Source of the DNA: Hydractinia echinata
Taxonomy: Eukaryota > Cnidaria > Hydrozoa > Anthoathecata > Hydractiniidae
Reading direction: 5' to 3'
DNA: 64,000 nt
Assembly (NCBI GenBank): GCA_030067915.1
Contig: JASGCC010000277.1
Coordinates: 186,001 to 250,000 of the forward strand
The number at the start of each line of letters is the position of its first letter. Within the stretch, counting starts at the first letter, position 1. The position numbers were made by a program, and so were the translations under genes. The notes under the pieces were generated by a model that ran no database searches, was not told where the DNA came from, and saw nothing but the letters and a program-made list of their open reading frames with translations. Below are positions 10,791 to 22,635 of this stretch, one piece after another.

Positions 10791-11480
10791 AGTACATAAT
10801 ATTAACAAACTTGCCATCTAAAATGTTAATTTGAGCATCCATAAATAGATTGATAAAACACTTCAGATCACCACCAGCTCCAGCCGTCTTTGTAATAGCT
10901 ATAGTAACACCATCTTTACCACCAATACGTCTACCCGTTCCACACAGTGTGTTATCATCGGGTGATCTGAAATCCAACCACAATCCAAATTTTTCTTTAT
11001 AATAATCTACCACTCTCATATCAAATATATTTAAATCATGTTGCACTGAACCATACTCCTTCAATCTACCAGCACCAAAGTGTTTCTTGATTTCGTCCCA
11101 TTGATGATAGCTTTTCATCCCCTGTGCATATAATTGATTAGATTTTCCTGCAATACCTACCTCAACATTAGTAATTTTAGGATTGTAGAATTTTTCAGTA
11201 TTTCTTGCCCAATCAGTCTCTTTTGTAAACAGAAATAGAACACCTTTCAGACTCTTGATTGCTTTGGGAAGGTGAAATTCCATATTGTTTCACTATCTTT
11301 AAGGGGATATTGTCCTTGTCTTAAAATTCGATCATACAAAATACTCGTCTTCATATATTCAGTTTTGTATCTGATGCCAATATTGAATTGTCAATTACAT
11401 CATACTCCAAACATATGTTATCAATTTTGTATGTGGCGTCAGTTTTATCACTCTTAATTACTTTCGCGTAATCATTAAAT
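10789..11480 (-). pseudogene. Major capsid protein (double jelly roll), C-terminal part
   Basis: The frame at 11283-10789 carries the C-terminal capsid landmarks: KGVLFLF, NTEKFYNPKI, NQLYAQGMKS, FGLWLDFRSPDDNTLCGTGR and a closing INLFMDAQINILDG. Upstream, in two further frames up to the transposon at 11481, IDNICLEYD and ILRQGQYPLKDSETIW continue the same protein. The gene is cut here by the element 11481-14498 and resumes at 14503 in frame across the AAAT duplication. The match to invertebrate Polinton capsid proteins is recalled but specific. It ends just before the ATPase gene. Confidence 0.82.
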
Positions 11481-14400
11481 GTGATGCTCTCTAGGAAAAT
11501 CGACCGCTTCTATTTTTAATTCGTATTTTTAAAACAATAGAATTCCGTATTTCGTATTTTTAAAAATACGAATTGCGTATTTAAAAATACGTGTATTTTT
11601 TTAAAAACCGTATTTCGTATTTTCAAAAAATACGGAATTCGTATTTAAAAATACGCGTATTTTTTAATACGGATTTCGTATTTTTGAAAATACGAAATAC
11701 GAAATTCGTATAAAAAAATACGTATTTCTAAAAATACGCATTTCTAAAAATACGCTGTGATTTAAAATTCGAAAACATAAAAAAGGAAGTGATCGTCTCC
11801 GAGATCTTTTCATTTTTGAATTGAAACGATTTTCATTATATAGGAATCGTTTCATTATTTTTTTTACATCGTCTCATAATAATTATTATGAAACGAATTA
11901 AATGTTTTAATTTTTTTTCACGAAACGATTATATAATTTAATACGAAAAATGAAACGAGAAAACATCTCTGCGAAGCTCTAAAGTTGCCGTATTTCATTC
12001 TAAAATGACGAGAAAACGTCCCTGCAAAGCCCTAAAGTTGCCGTATTTCGTTATTAAATAACGAGAAAATGTGCCTGCGAAGCTCTACAGTTGCCGTATT
12101 TCGTTCTAAAATGACAAGAAAACGTCTCTGCTAAGCTATAAAGTTGCCGTATTTCGTTCTAAAATGACGAGAAAATGTGCCTGCGAAGCTCTACAGTTGC
12201 CGTATTTCGTTCTAAAATGACGAGAAAATGTGCCTGCGAAGCTTTAAGGTTGCCGTATTTCGTTATTAAATAACGAGAAAACGTCTCTGCGAAGCTCTAC
12301 AGTTGCCATATTTCATTCTAAAATGACGAGAAAACGTCCCTGCGAAGCTTTAAAGTTGCCGTATTTCGTTATAAAATAACGAGAAAACGTCCCTGCGAAG
12401 CTCTAAAGTTGCCGTATTTCGTTCTAAAATGACGAGAAAACGTCCCTGCGAAGGTCTTAAGTTGCCTTATTTCATTCTTAAATGACGAGAAAACGTCCCT
12501 GCGAGGCTTCAAAGTTGCCGTATTTCATTCTAAAATAACGAAAAAACATCTCTGCAAAGCTTTAAAGTTGCCGTATTTCATTTTAAAATGACGAGAAAAC
12601 GTTCCTGCGAAGCTTCAAAGTTGCCGTATTTCATTCTAAAATGACGAGAAAACATCTCTGCGAAACTCTAAAGTTGCCGTATTTCATTCTAAAATGACGA
12701 GAAAACGTCCCTGCGAAGCTCTAAAGTTGCCGTATTTATTTCTAAAATGACGAGAAAACGTCTCTGCGGAGCTATAAAGTTGCCGTATTTCATTCTAAAA
12801 TGACGAGAAAACGTCCCTGCTAAGCTTTAAAGTTGCCGTATTTCGTTATAAAATAACGAGAAAACGTCCCTGCGAAGCTCTAAAGTTGCGGTATTTCATT
12901 CTAAATGAGGAGAAAACGTCCCTGCGAAGCTTTAAAGTTGCCGTATTTCGTTCTAAAATGACGAGAAAACGTCCCTGCGAAGCTCTAAGGTTGCCGTATT
13001 TCGTTCTAAAATGATGAGAAAATGTGCCTGCGAAGCTTTAAGGTTGCCGTATTTCGTTCTAAAATGACGAGAAAATGCGCCTGCGAAGCTCTACAGTTGC
13101 CGTATTTCGTTATTAAATAACGAGAAAACGTCTCTGCGAAGCTCTACAGTTGCCGTATTTCGTTCTAAAATGACAAGAAAACGTCTCTGCTAAGCTATAA
13201 AGTTGCCGTATTTCATTCTAACATGACGAGAAAACGTCCCTGCAAAGCTTTAAAGTTGCCGTATTTCGTTATAAAATAACGAGAAAACGTCCCTGTGAAG
13301 CTCTAAAGTTGCCGTATTTCATTCTAAAATGAGGAGAAAACGTCCCTGCGAAACTTAAGTTGCCGTATTTCGTTCTAAAATGACGAGAAAATGTGCCTGC
13401 GAAGCTTTAAGGTTGCCGTATTTCGTTATTAAATAACGAGAAAACGTCTCTGCGAAGCTCTACAGTTGCCGTATTTCGTTCTAAAATGACGAAAAAATGT
13501 GCCTGCGAAGCTCTACAGTTGCCGTATTTCGTTCTAAAATGACAAGAAAACGTCTCTGCTAAGCTATAAAGTTGCCGTATTTCATTCTAAAATGACGAGA
13601 AAACGTCCCTGCAAAGCTTTAAAGTTGCCGTATTTCGTTATAAAATAACGAGAAAACGTCCCTGCGAAGCTCTAAAGTTGCCGTATTTCATTCTAAAATG
13701 AGGAGAAAACGTCCCTGCGAAACTTTAAAGTTGCCGTATTTCGTTCTAAAATGACGAGAAAATGTGCCTGCGAAGCTTTAAGGTTGCCGTATTTCGTTAT
13801 TAAATAACGAGAAAACGTCTCTGCGAAGCTCTACAGTTGCCGTATTTCGTTCTAAAATGACGAAAAAATGTGCCTGCGAAGCTCTACAGTTGCCGTATTT
13901 CGTTCTAAAATGACGAGAAAACGTCTCTGCTAAGCTATAAAGTTGCCGTATTTCATTCTAAAATGACGAGAAAACGTCCCTGCAAAGCTTTAAAGTTGCC
14001 GTATTTCGTTATAAAATAACGAGAAAACGTCCCTGCGAAGCTCTAAAGTTGCCGTATATCATTCTAAAATGACGAGAAAACGTCCCTGTGAAATCATTGA
14101 GCCAATTTAAAACCTATTAAAAACAAACTTGTAAAATTGAGTAATTTTTCTATTCAGTTTATTCAACCACTCACTTGATACACTAATAGTTTTAAAAATA
14201 CGAAATTCTATTTTTAAAAATAGAATTTCGTAGGTTCTATCTTTAAAAATAGAATTTCGTATTTTCTATTTTTAAAATACGAAATTCGTATTTCGTATTT
14301 TTTAAAAATACGAAATACGAATTTCGTATTTTTAAAAATAGAATTGCGTATTTTTAAAAATACGAAAATTCGTATTTCGTATTTTTAAAAATACGCGTAT

Positions 14401-14498
14401 TTTAAAATACGAAATCCGTATTTTTTAATACGAAATTTCCGTATTTCGTATTTTTTAATACGAAAAGAGAAGTGGTCGATTTTCCTAGAGAGCACCAC
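11481..14498 (+). mobile_element. Non-autonomous DNA transposon with minisatellite core, copy A
   Basis: Terminal inverted repeats start GTGATGCTCTCTAGG and end CCTAGAGAGCACCAC. Flanks are AAAT at 11477-11480 and 14499-14502. Subterminal regions are dense in palindromic AATACGAAATACGAATTTCG words. The core (about 11960-14090) is a tandem array of about 40 units of 53 bp. It encodes no protein. It interrupts the capsid gene. The superfamily is not assignable from this window; the TSD reads as 4 bp AWWT, or as 2 bp if the TIR is taken to start one base further out. Confidence 0.93.
11960..14090 (+). repeat. 53-bp minisatellite array, about 40 units (copy A)
   Basis: Unit consensus begins AAGTTGCCGTATTTCGTTCT and ends CCCTGCGAAGCTCTA, 53 bp in all. 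Units differ by single-base changes, among them a variant CGTTATTAAATAACG that is nearly palindromic. Variant units recur in blocks (for example around 13090-13500 and 13480-13900), which suggests expansion by segmental duplication of several units at once. Confidence 0.93.
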
Positions 14499-14502
14499 AA
14501 AT

Positions 14503-14990
14503 GTCAGTTCATATGTAAGATTACTTGATAGTCCATACTGATGGAAAGGCATCTTTTGGTGTGTATCCAGTATGGAGGGTTTTAGATGGAATCCCATTAT
14601 GAAGGTTATCTGTTGTAGAGAGAGCATCAGTAGAGAAAGTAAATGACTTTTTAGATAACAGCAGATCAACGTAATTATTATTATTTACTCCTATATGTTG
14701 CGAAGATAGTAATCAAACTTTTCTATTCCCCTTCCAATTATAGATTTTCCAGTTAATGTACTATAATTTATTCTACTGCTGATATGTTTTAAAATATCAT
14801 TAATACTATAGAACCCTTTTTTAACAAGAATTTGTGTATTATTTGATAGATATATCTTCTCGTCTTCTTCAATATTATAAAACGTGTAAACCACACGCGC
14901 TCTAACTAAACCGATTCTTTTATTTAGGTTTTTGCAAATAAATATCTTTTGAAATGTCATCTATTACAATATACATTTTCTGAGTTATAT
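14503..14990 (-). pseudogene. Capsid gene segment(s), upstream part, copy 1
   Basis: Two frames. The lower one (ending 14503) reads LTYELTF across the AAAT target site into NDYAKVIKSD of the downstream capsid fragment, so this is the N-terminal side of that gene. The upper one (14960-14691, 89 codons) has the pattern RVVYTFYNIEEDE ... VKKGFYSINDILKHI, which resembles the small single-jelly-roll (penton-like) Polinton protein. Either a deletion joined the two genes or this is all one divergent capsid gene. TATATAA lies just before the likely start near 14978. An identical copy is at 15884-16371. Confidence 0.6.
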
Positions 14991-14995
14991 AATAT

Positions 14996-15879
14996 GTGAT
15001 GCTCTCTAGGAAAATCGACCGCTTCTATTTTTAATTCGTATTTTTAAAACAATAGAATTCCGTATTTCGTATTTTTGAAAATACGAAATACGAAATTCGT
15101 ATCAAAAAATACGTATTTCTAAAAATACGCATTTCTAAAAATACGCTGTGATTTAAAATTCGAAAACATAAAAAAAGTAAGTGATCGTCTCCGAGATCTT
15201 TTCATTTTTGAATTGAAACGATTTTCATTATATAGGAATCGTTTCATTATTTTTTTTACATCGTCTCATAATAATTATTATGAAACGAATTAAATGTTTT
15301 AATTTTTTTTCACGAAACGATTATATAATTTAATACGAAAAATGAAACGAGAAAACATCTCTGCGAAGCTCTAAAGTTGCCGTATTTCGTTATAAAATAA
15401 CGAGAAAACGTCCCTGCGAAGCTCTAAAGTTGCCGTATATCATTCTAAAATGACGAGAAAACGTCCCTGTGAAATCATTGAGCCAATTTAAAACCTATTA
15501 AAAACAAACTTGTAAAATTGAGTAATTTTTCTATTCAGTTTATTCAACCACTCACTTGATACACTAATAGTTTTAAAAATACGAAATTCTATTTTTAAAA
15601 ATAGAATTTCGTAGGTTCTATCTTTAAAAATAGAATTTCGTATTTTCTATTTTTAAAATACGAAATTCGTATTTCGTATTTTTTAAAAATACGAAATACG
15701 AATTTCGTATTTTTAAAAATAGAATTGCGTATTTTTAAAAATACGAAAATTCGTATTTCGTATTTTTAAAAATACGCGTATTTTAAAATACGAAATCCGT
15801 ATTTTTTAATACGAAATTTCCGTATTTCGTATTTTTTAATACGAAAAGAGAAGTGGTCGATTTTCCTAGAGAGCACCAC
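14996..15879 (+). mobile_element. Minisatellite transposon, copy B (recombinant of A and C)
   Basis: Same termini as copy A but flanked by ATAT on the left (as copy C) and AAAT on the right (as copy A), so it has no matching TSD. The left subterminal region matches copy C, the right matches copy A, and only about two to three 53-bp units are left in the core. It is the reciprocal product expected from unequal exchange. Confidence 0.93.
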
Positions 15880-15883
15880 AAAT

Positions 15884-16371
15884 GTCAGTTCATATGTAAG
15901 ATTACTTGATAGTCCATACTGATGGAAAGGCATCTTTTGGTGTGTATCCAGTATGGAGGGTTTTAGATGGAATCCCATTATGAAGGTTATCTGTTGTAGA
16001 GAGAGCATCAGTAGAGAAAGTAAATGACTTTTTAGATAACAGCAGATCAACGTAATTATTATTATTTACTCCTATATGTTGCGAAGATAGTAATCAAACT
16101 TTTCTATTCCCCTTCCAATTATAGATTTTCCAGTTAATGTACTATAATTTATTCTACTGCTGATATGTTTTAAAATATCATTAATACTATAGAACCCTTT
16201 TTTAACAAGAATTTGTGTATTATTTGATAGATATATCTTCTCGTCTTCTTCAATATTATAAAACGTGTAAACCACACGCGCTCTAACTAAACCGATTCTT
16301 TTATTTAGGTTTTTGCAAATAAATATCTTTTGAAATGTCATCTATTACAATATACATTTTCTGAGTTATAT
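15884..16371 (-). pseudogene. Capsid gene segment(s), copy 2 (duplicate of 14503-14990)
   Basis: A duplicate of 14503-14990 created by the 1,381-bp duplication; both frames are the same residue for residue. It has no coding role of its own. In this arrangement it is separated from the capsid C-terminus by two transposon copies. Confidence 0.88.
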
Positions 16372-16376
16372 AATAT

Positions 16377-17564
16377 GTGATGCTCTCTAGGAAAATCGAC
16401 CGCTTCTATTTTTAATTCGTATTTTTAAAACAATAGAATTCCGTATTTCGTATTTTTGAAAATACGAAATACGAAATTCGTATCAAAAAATACGTATTTC
16501 TAAAAATACGCATTTCTAAAAATACGCTGTGATTTAAAATTCGAAAACATAAAAAAAGTAAGTGATCGTCTCCGAGATCTTTTCATTTTTGAATTGAAAC
16601 GATTTTCATTATATAGGAATCGTTTCATTATTTTTTTTACATCGTCTCATAATAATTATTATGAAACGAATTAAATGTTTTAATTTTTTTTCACGAAACG
16701 ATTATATAATTTAATACGAAAAATGAAACGAGAAAACATCTCTGCGAAGCTCTAAAGTTGCCGTATTTCGTTATTAAATAACGAGAAAATGTGCCTGCGA
16801 AGCTCTACAGTTGCCGTATTTCGTTCTAAAATGACGAGAAAACGTCCCTGCGAAGCTCTAAGGTTGCCGTATTTCGTTCTAAAATGACGAGAAAACGTCC
16901 CTGCGAAGCTCTAAGGTTGCCGTATTTCGTTCTAAAATGACGAGAAAACGTCTCTGCGGAGCTATAAAGTTGCCGTATTTCGTTCTAAAATGACGAGAAA
17001 ACGTCCCTGCGAAGCTTTAAAGTTGCCGTATTTCGTTATAAAATAACGAGAAAACGTCCCTGCGAAGCTCTAAAGTTGCCGTATTTCATTCTAAAATATC
17101 GAGAAAACTTTCCTGTGAAGCTTTAAAGTTGCCGTATATCATTCTAAAATGACGAGCAAACGTTCCTGTGAAATCATTGAGCCAATTTAAAACCTATTAA
17201 AAACAAACTTGTAAAATTGAGTAATTTTTCTATTCAGTTTATTCAACCACTCACTTGATACACTAATAGTTTTAAAAATACGAAATTCTATTTTTAAAAA
17301 TAGAATTTCGTAGGTTCTATCTTTAAAAATAGAATTTCGTATTTTCTATTTTTAAAAAATACGAAATTCGTATTTCGTATTTTTTAAAAATACGAAATAC
17401 GAATTTCGTATTTTTAAAAATAGAATTGCGTATTTTTAAAAATACGAAAATTCGTATTTCGTATTTTTAAAAATACGAAATCCGTATTTTTTAATACGAA
17501 ATTTCCGTATTTCGTATTTTTTAATACGAAAAGAGAAGTGGTCGATTTTCCTAGAGAGCACCAC
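16377..17564 (+). mobile_element. Minisatellite transposon, copy C
   Basis: Same termini, flanked by ATAT at 16373-16376 and 17565-17568. The core (about 16735-17175) has about eight 53-bp units. It sits in the short spacer between the divergent capsid-region genes (minus strand start near 16360 and plus strand start 17570), separating their shared TATA-rich start region. Confidence 0.93.
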
Positions 17565-17569
17565 ATATA

Positions 17570-20500
17570 ATGAATGGAATTTATATATATGATCCTAAAA
17601 TATCCGGGTTTTATGAACCAAACGGTGGAAGATACCTACAACAAATCAGAGCATAGGACCTATACATACAAAATATAGTGGTTTCGGAGAATGTAAGTGA
17701 TATTGAGAGTTTCCAGAGTAAGTTTCCCAACATATTCACTAACTATGAGGTTGGTATGGTTAGAGGTAATGATCCAAGTTATAACAATTGGAAATCTAAC
17801 CCATTCAGATTATGGCAGACTCAATTAAATTTTGCAGTATTTCTATCGACAAGCGTATGTGGAATATCACCCGAGCATTGGAATTCAAACCATCCTCCTT
17901 TGGCTAAAAGCATACAGATTCCATGTTTATTATCACATTAGACGGATATTCAAAATACTAGAAGTCTATCTACCATATCAACAAGGATTTTCTGCTAGTA
18001 ATAATACTTTCACAAGGGATAAATATTTGCAAATATGTAGAGAATATGGCGTTGATGAAAATTATAATACCTGGAGAAATGAAAACTATTTTAGTTCATA
18101 TCAAAGTAAACAACCTGAATATAACAATACTCCTGGTGATGCATATTACGATTCCAACAGTTTTGCTAGATGAATTATAGAACATTTGTGATGCTCTCTA
18201 GGAAAATCGACCACTTCTATTTTAATTCGTATTTTTAAAACAATAGAATACCGTATTTCGTATTTTTAAAAATACGAATTGCGTATTAAAAAATACGCGT
18301 ATTTTTTTAAAAACCTTATTTCGTATTTTCAAAAAATACGGAATTCGTATTTAAAAATACGCGTATTTTTAAATACGAATTTCGTTTTTTTGAAAATACG
18401 AAATTCGTATTAAAAAATACGCGTATTTTTAAAAATACGTATTTCTAAAAATACCCTGTAGATTTAAAATACAAAGACATAAAAAAGTAATGGCTGGCTA
18501 GGGATCGTCTCCGACATCGTTTCATTTTTTATACGAATTGAAAGTTGCCGTATTTCACTCTAAAATGACGAGAAAACGTCCCTGCGAAGCTTCAAAGTTG
18601 CCCTATTTCATTCTAAAATCACGAAAAAACGTCTCTGCGAAGCTTCAAAGTTGCTGTATTTCACTCTAAAATGACGAGAAAACGTCCCTGCGAAGCTTCA
18701 AAGTTGCTGTATTTCGTTCTAAAATGACGAGAAAACGTCCCTGCGAAGCTCTAAAGTTCGCGTATTTCGTTCTAAAATGACGATAAAACTTCCTGCCGAA
18801 GCTTTAAAGTTGCCGTATATTATTCTAAAATGACGAGAAAACGTTTAGGCGAAGCTTTAAAGTTGCCGTATATAATTCTAAAATGACGAGAAAACGTCCT
18901 TCCGAAGCTTTAAAGTTGCCGTATATCATTCTAAAATGACGAGAAAACGTCCCTGCGAAACTTTAAAGTGGCCGTATATCATTCTAAAATGACGAGAAAA
19001 CGTCCCTACGAAGCTCTAAAGGTGCCGTATTTCATTCTAAAATGACGAGAAAACGTCCCTGCGAAGCTTTAAAGTTGCCGTATTTTATTCTTAAATGACG
19101 AGAAAACGTCCCTGCGCAGTTTTAAAGTTGCCGTATTTCATTCTAAAATGACGAGAAAACGTCCCAGCGAAGTTTAAAGTTGCCGTATTTCGTTCTAAAA
19201 TGACGAGAAAACGTCCCTGTGAAGCTTTAAAGTTGCCGTATTTCGTTCTAAAATGACGAGAAAACGTCCCTGCGAAGCTCTTAAGTTGCCGTATTTCATT
19301 CTAAAATGACAATAAAACGTCCCCGCGAAGCTTTAAAGTTGCCGTATATTATTCTAAAATGACGAGAAAACGTCCTTCCGAAGCTTTAAAGTTGCCGTAT
19401 ATCATTCTAAAATAACGAGAAAACGTCCTTCCGAAGCTCTAAAGTTGCCGTATATCATTCTAAAATAACAAGAAAACGTGCCCGCGAAGCTTTAAAGTTG
19501 CCGTATTTCATTCTAAAATGACGAGAAAACGTCCCTTTAAAGTTGCCGTATATTATTCTAAAATGACGAGAAAACGTCCCGGCGAAGCTTTAAAGTTGCC
19601 GTATATCATTCTAAAATGACGAGAAAACGTCCTTCTGAAGCTCTAAAGTTGCCGTATATCATTCTAAAATGACGAGAAAACGTCCTTCCGAAGCTTTAAA
19701 GTTGCCGTATTTAATTCTAAAATGACGAGAAAACGTCCCCGCGAAGCTTTAAAGTTGCCGTATTTCATTCTAAAATGACGAGAAAACGTCCCCGCGAAGC
19801 TTTAAAGTTGCCGTATTTCATTCTAAAATAACGAGAAAACGTCCCTGCGAAGCTCTAAAGTTGCCGTATTTCGTTCTAAAATGACGAGAAAACGTCCTTG
19901 TGAAATCATTGAGCCAATTTAAAACATTAAAAACAAACTTGTTAAATTGAGTAATTTTCTATTCAGTTTATTTAACCACTCACTTGATACACGTGATTAT
20001 AGTTTTAAAAATACGTAATTCTATTTTTAAAAATAGAATTTCGTATGCTCTATCTTTAAACAAAGAATATCGTATTTTCTATTTTTAAAAAATACGAAAT
20101 TCGTATTCCGTATTTTTCAAAAATACGAAATACGAATTTCGTATTTTTAAAAATAGAATTGCGTATTTTTAAAAATACGAAAATTCGTATTTCGTATTTT
20201 TAAAAATACGCACGCGTATTTTAAAATACGAAATCCGTATTTTTTAATACGGAATTTCCGTATTTCGTATTTTTTAATACGAAAAGAGAAGTGGTCGATT
20301 TTCCTAGAGAACATCACATTTGAGAGGCCTTTCAACTATTGGTGTACAGAAGCTTAGTGAATCCGTGCGAGCCTATTCATTACTAACATCCCAAACTTCG
20401 ACAAGATCTAGTATTCTTGGTAATTCAGGTCCAGCTTTAGATTGCCAACAAGTATTTCTAAACAACTTTGAAAACATTATTAATAGACATGTTGATATAG

Positions 20501-20856
20501 CTGAAGACATTAAAAGATTCCAGGATACACTACAATATGCTAGAAGTAAAGTTGATTATGTTGTTGGTGAGAATGTGTATATGTTGCCGCGTGATATGAA
20601 CCTTAGAATAGGTAAAGTGAATAATTATAATAATGAAATCCTAGTATCGAAATCAGACTTCGGCTTGGGTACTAATCTTAAAGTTAATACAGAAAAGAAA
20701 TCAGATCCAAAACCTATACCAAAAGAAAAGAAACCAGATCCGATTACACCAAAGAAGAAACCAGATCATATACCACCAAAGAAGACAGATTCTACAATTC
20801 CAAAGAAGAAGACTACTGATAATACAAAATCAGAAGTACCTACAGATGAAATATAA
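17570..20856 (+). pseudogene. Conserved Polinton capsid-region protein, split by a transposon
   Basis: Starts at 17570 with an ATG preceded by ATATA. Landmarks: NPFRLWQTQLNFAVF (near 17800-17850), then after a frameshift FHVYYHIRRI, a TGA where a Trp is expected before IIEHLR, and the copy D insertion at 18188. It resumes at 20318 with KLSESVRAYSLL, FLNNFENIINRHVDIAEDIKRF and VDYVVGENVYMLPRDMNL, then a Lys/Pro-rich tail (KKKPDPITPKKK type repeats) to 20856. I recall these blocks as one protein present in most invertebrate Polintons. Its function is not established; a virion component is likely. Confidence 0.8.
18188..20317 (+). mobile_element. Minisatellite transposon, copy D
   Basis: Same termini, flanked by ATTT at 18184-18187 and 20318-20321. 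It contains about 26 of the 53-bp units (about 18540-19905), which have drifted more than those of copy A (many CCTTCCGAAGC variants). It interrupts the capsid-region gene, and taking it out with one ATTT joins the two conserved blocks. Confidence 0.93.
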
Positions 20857-20935
20857 CTCATGAGGAGGAGAAAATTGCTTTAATATTAACTATAACTACT
20901 GTGTTTTCAATATGGTGGTATCTTTTTTAGATAGA

Positions 20936-22331
20936 TTACCCTCTTTTTCTTGTCATAAAGTATGTATAGATTAACACACCTATACCAGTAATAAGTGCCC
21001 ATACATTTTGTGATAACCATCCAATGGCATCCTTTGCTCTATTTAGTATCCATGCGACCACGGATCCTATTATACCTGGTAGTGCTGCTGCTGCTTTTCC
21101 TGCTAATTTACCTAGTAGTCCAGCGAGCACTTTCAACTTGTTCTTTATCCATTCCTTGGCACCTCCTTTACCACTAGGTGTATCACCACCTCCACCACTG
21201 GCTGCCACTGCTGCTGATCCACCACCTGGTAATAATGCTTCAACGAGGACACCAATAGTCATACTGAAGGCTGTTAGAATTGATACTATTGTTACACCCT
21301 GCTCACAGAAGATGTTTTTAATCCTTTCACCTAGTGTAATTTGAAAGTGACTCTTTAATTTGTTGTAGTTGAATTAAAGATTCAACTTTTAACTTACTGA
21401 GATCCTCATAACTTTTTCTGAGATCTTCATTTTCTTCATCTATTCTATCTCTGACTTCCTGTATCTGTTCCTCGGTATAGCTCTTATCATCTTCCATTAC
21501 CTTAAGCTTTATGTACTCCTTCTTTTGTCTATTTTTGGTTTTCTTTATTCTATCATATAGAGTTTAATTCTATCTATGAGTATCTTAAATGCACTATTCT
21601 TGATTTTAGTTCTTTATTTATTAGAGATGTATTTTCATCACCACTAAAGGATGTATCAATAGTATGTACGACACCATCTAAGGATTCTGTTATTTCTTCT
21701 GATTCTTTTGAAAAATCTTCCATTTCTATATCAAATCCTTCATTATCATGACCTGATTCTGATTTTGATTGTGATTCATCAATCCTATTAATTATTTCAG
21801 CAGCCACTTTTGATACTGCCTGTTTTTCTTCTTCTTTTGCTGATTTAGATGAATTTGAGTCAAAACTTTGCGCCTAATATTTTCTTATACGCTTTTGCGG
21901 TTGTAAATCTTTCCCCAATTAATAATTCTTTATATAAACCCTTTACACTATGGAATAAAATCTTTTTATCTTTAAATTCAAGATTATCATACAATATTTT
22001 ACCAGATTCTGCATCTATTAATTTTACCTTTCTGGATTTTTTTATTTTAGCATATTCTTTATGCAGTTTCGATACTATCGTTTTAGCTATCCTAACTTTT
22101 TCTTTTTCCACTATTACATTATGTTATTAATCTCTTTCTTCAATTTTTCTCTTTCAGCTATTTTCTCTTCTGACATTTGACCTTTATCTATATTGTTTAA
22201 CCTTGTTTGTAATTCATTTTGCTGATCATATGCTTCATCAAATTTAATACACTATCATCATTATAATCTTCAGATTCATCAAAAGTTTTATTAAATTCAT
22301 CGTTATCTAATGTTTCAAATCCTTCTGCCAT
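20936..22331 (-). pseudogene. Coiled-coil protein with hydrophobic C-terminus (Polinton)
   Basis: Starts at 22331 (MAEGFETLDNDEF), 21 bases from the divergent gene at 22352. After a frameshift, 22111-21860 gives a Lys/Glu-rich helical region (KVRIAKTIVSKLHKEY, FTTAKAYKKILGAKF). 21807-21574 is acidic, and about 21540-21350 is a coiled coil (EEQIQEVRDRIDEENEDLRKSY). One more frameshift near 21345 leads into LGERIKNIFCEQGVTIVSILTAFSMTIGV and a Gly/Ala-rich hydrophobic end with LPGIIGSVVAWIL and a final membrane segment (VWALITGIGVLIYTYF) to 20936. This C-terminus recurs in invertebrate Polintons. Function unknown. Confidence 0.75.
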
Positions 22332-22351
22332 TTTTTATAATCTATATATAT
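22332..22351. promoter_or_regulatory. 20-bp shared TATA-rich spacer between divergent Polinton genes
   Basis: Two ATGs face away from each other across only 20 bases, which read TATATATATAGATTATAAAA-like on the minus strand. Any promoter for either gene must lie here or inside the other gene. Confidence 0.45.
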
Positions 22352-22635
22352 ATGACTGAGAAAATATACCCTACATTACCTACCGATCCGTCAATGAATT
22401 CACCTGATGTGATCCTTAGTGATGGTGTCACTTTAAAAAACACCCAGTCCGGTCTGTGAACGGTTGGCGCTAGGAAGGGCATCCAGCTGTAAAACAATGC
22501 CAAAACTCTTTATTAATGGCCGTAAGAACAGTTGATCAGACAAACTGCGTAAACGGGGCTGGAACTCTAAGGAGTGAAGGTGTCGCGCACGGTAGGACAG
22601 ATGTCAGGTGTGAGCATCGTCAGACCGTTACCCAG

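Larger units (their letters stand above)
14499..17260 (+). repeat. 1,381-bp tandem segmental duplication
   Basis: The capsid segment 14499-14995 is repeated at 15880-16376, with an offset of exactly 1,381 bases, and the transposon between them (copy B) has one flank in common with copy A and the other with copy C. The copies are essentially identical, so the event is recent. Unequal crossing over between transposon copies A and C explains it fully. Confidence 0.93.

Noticed and set aside
11960..14090. CRISPR-like array
   Set aside because: The 53-bp units are contiguous tandem repeats without unique spacers, inside a transposon with TIRs in an animal genome.
21024..21344. Plus-strand 106-codon frame
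   Set aside because: Antisense of the conserved hydrophobic Polinton C-terminus.
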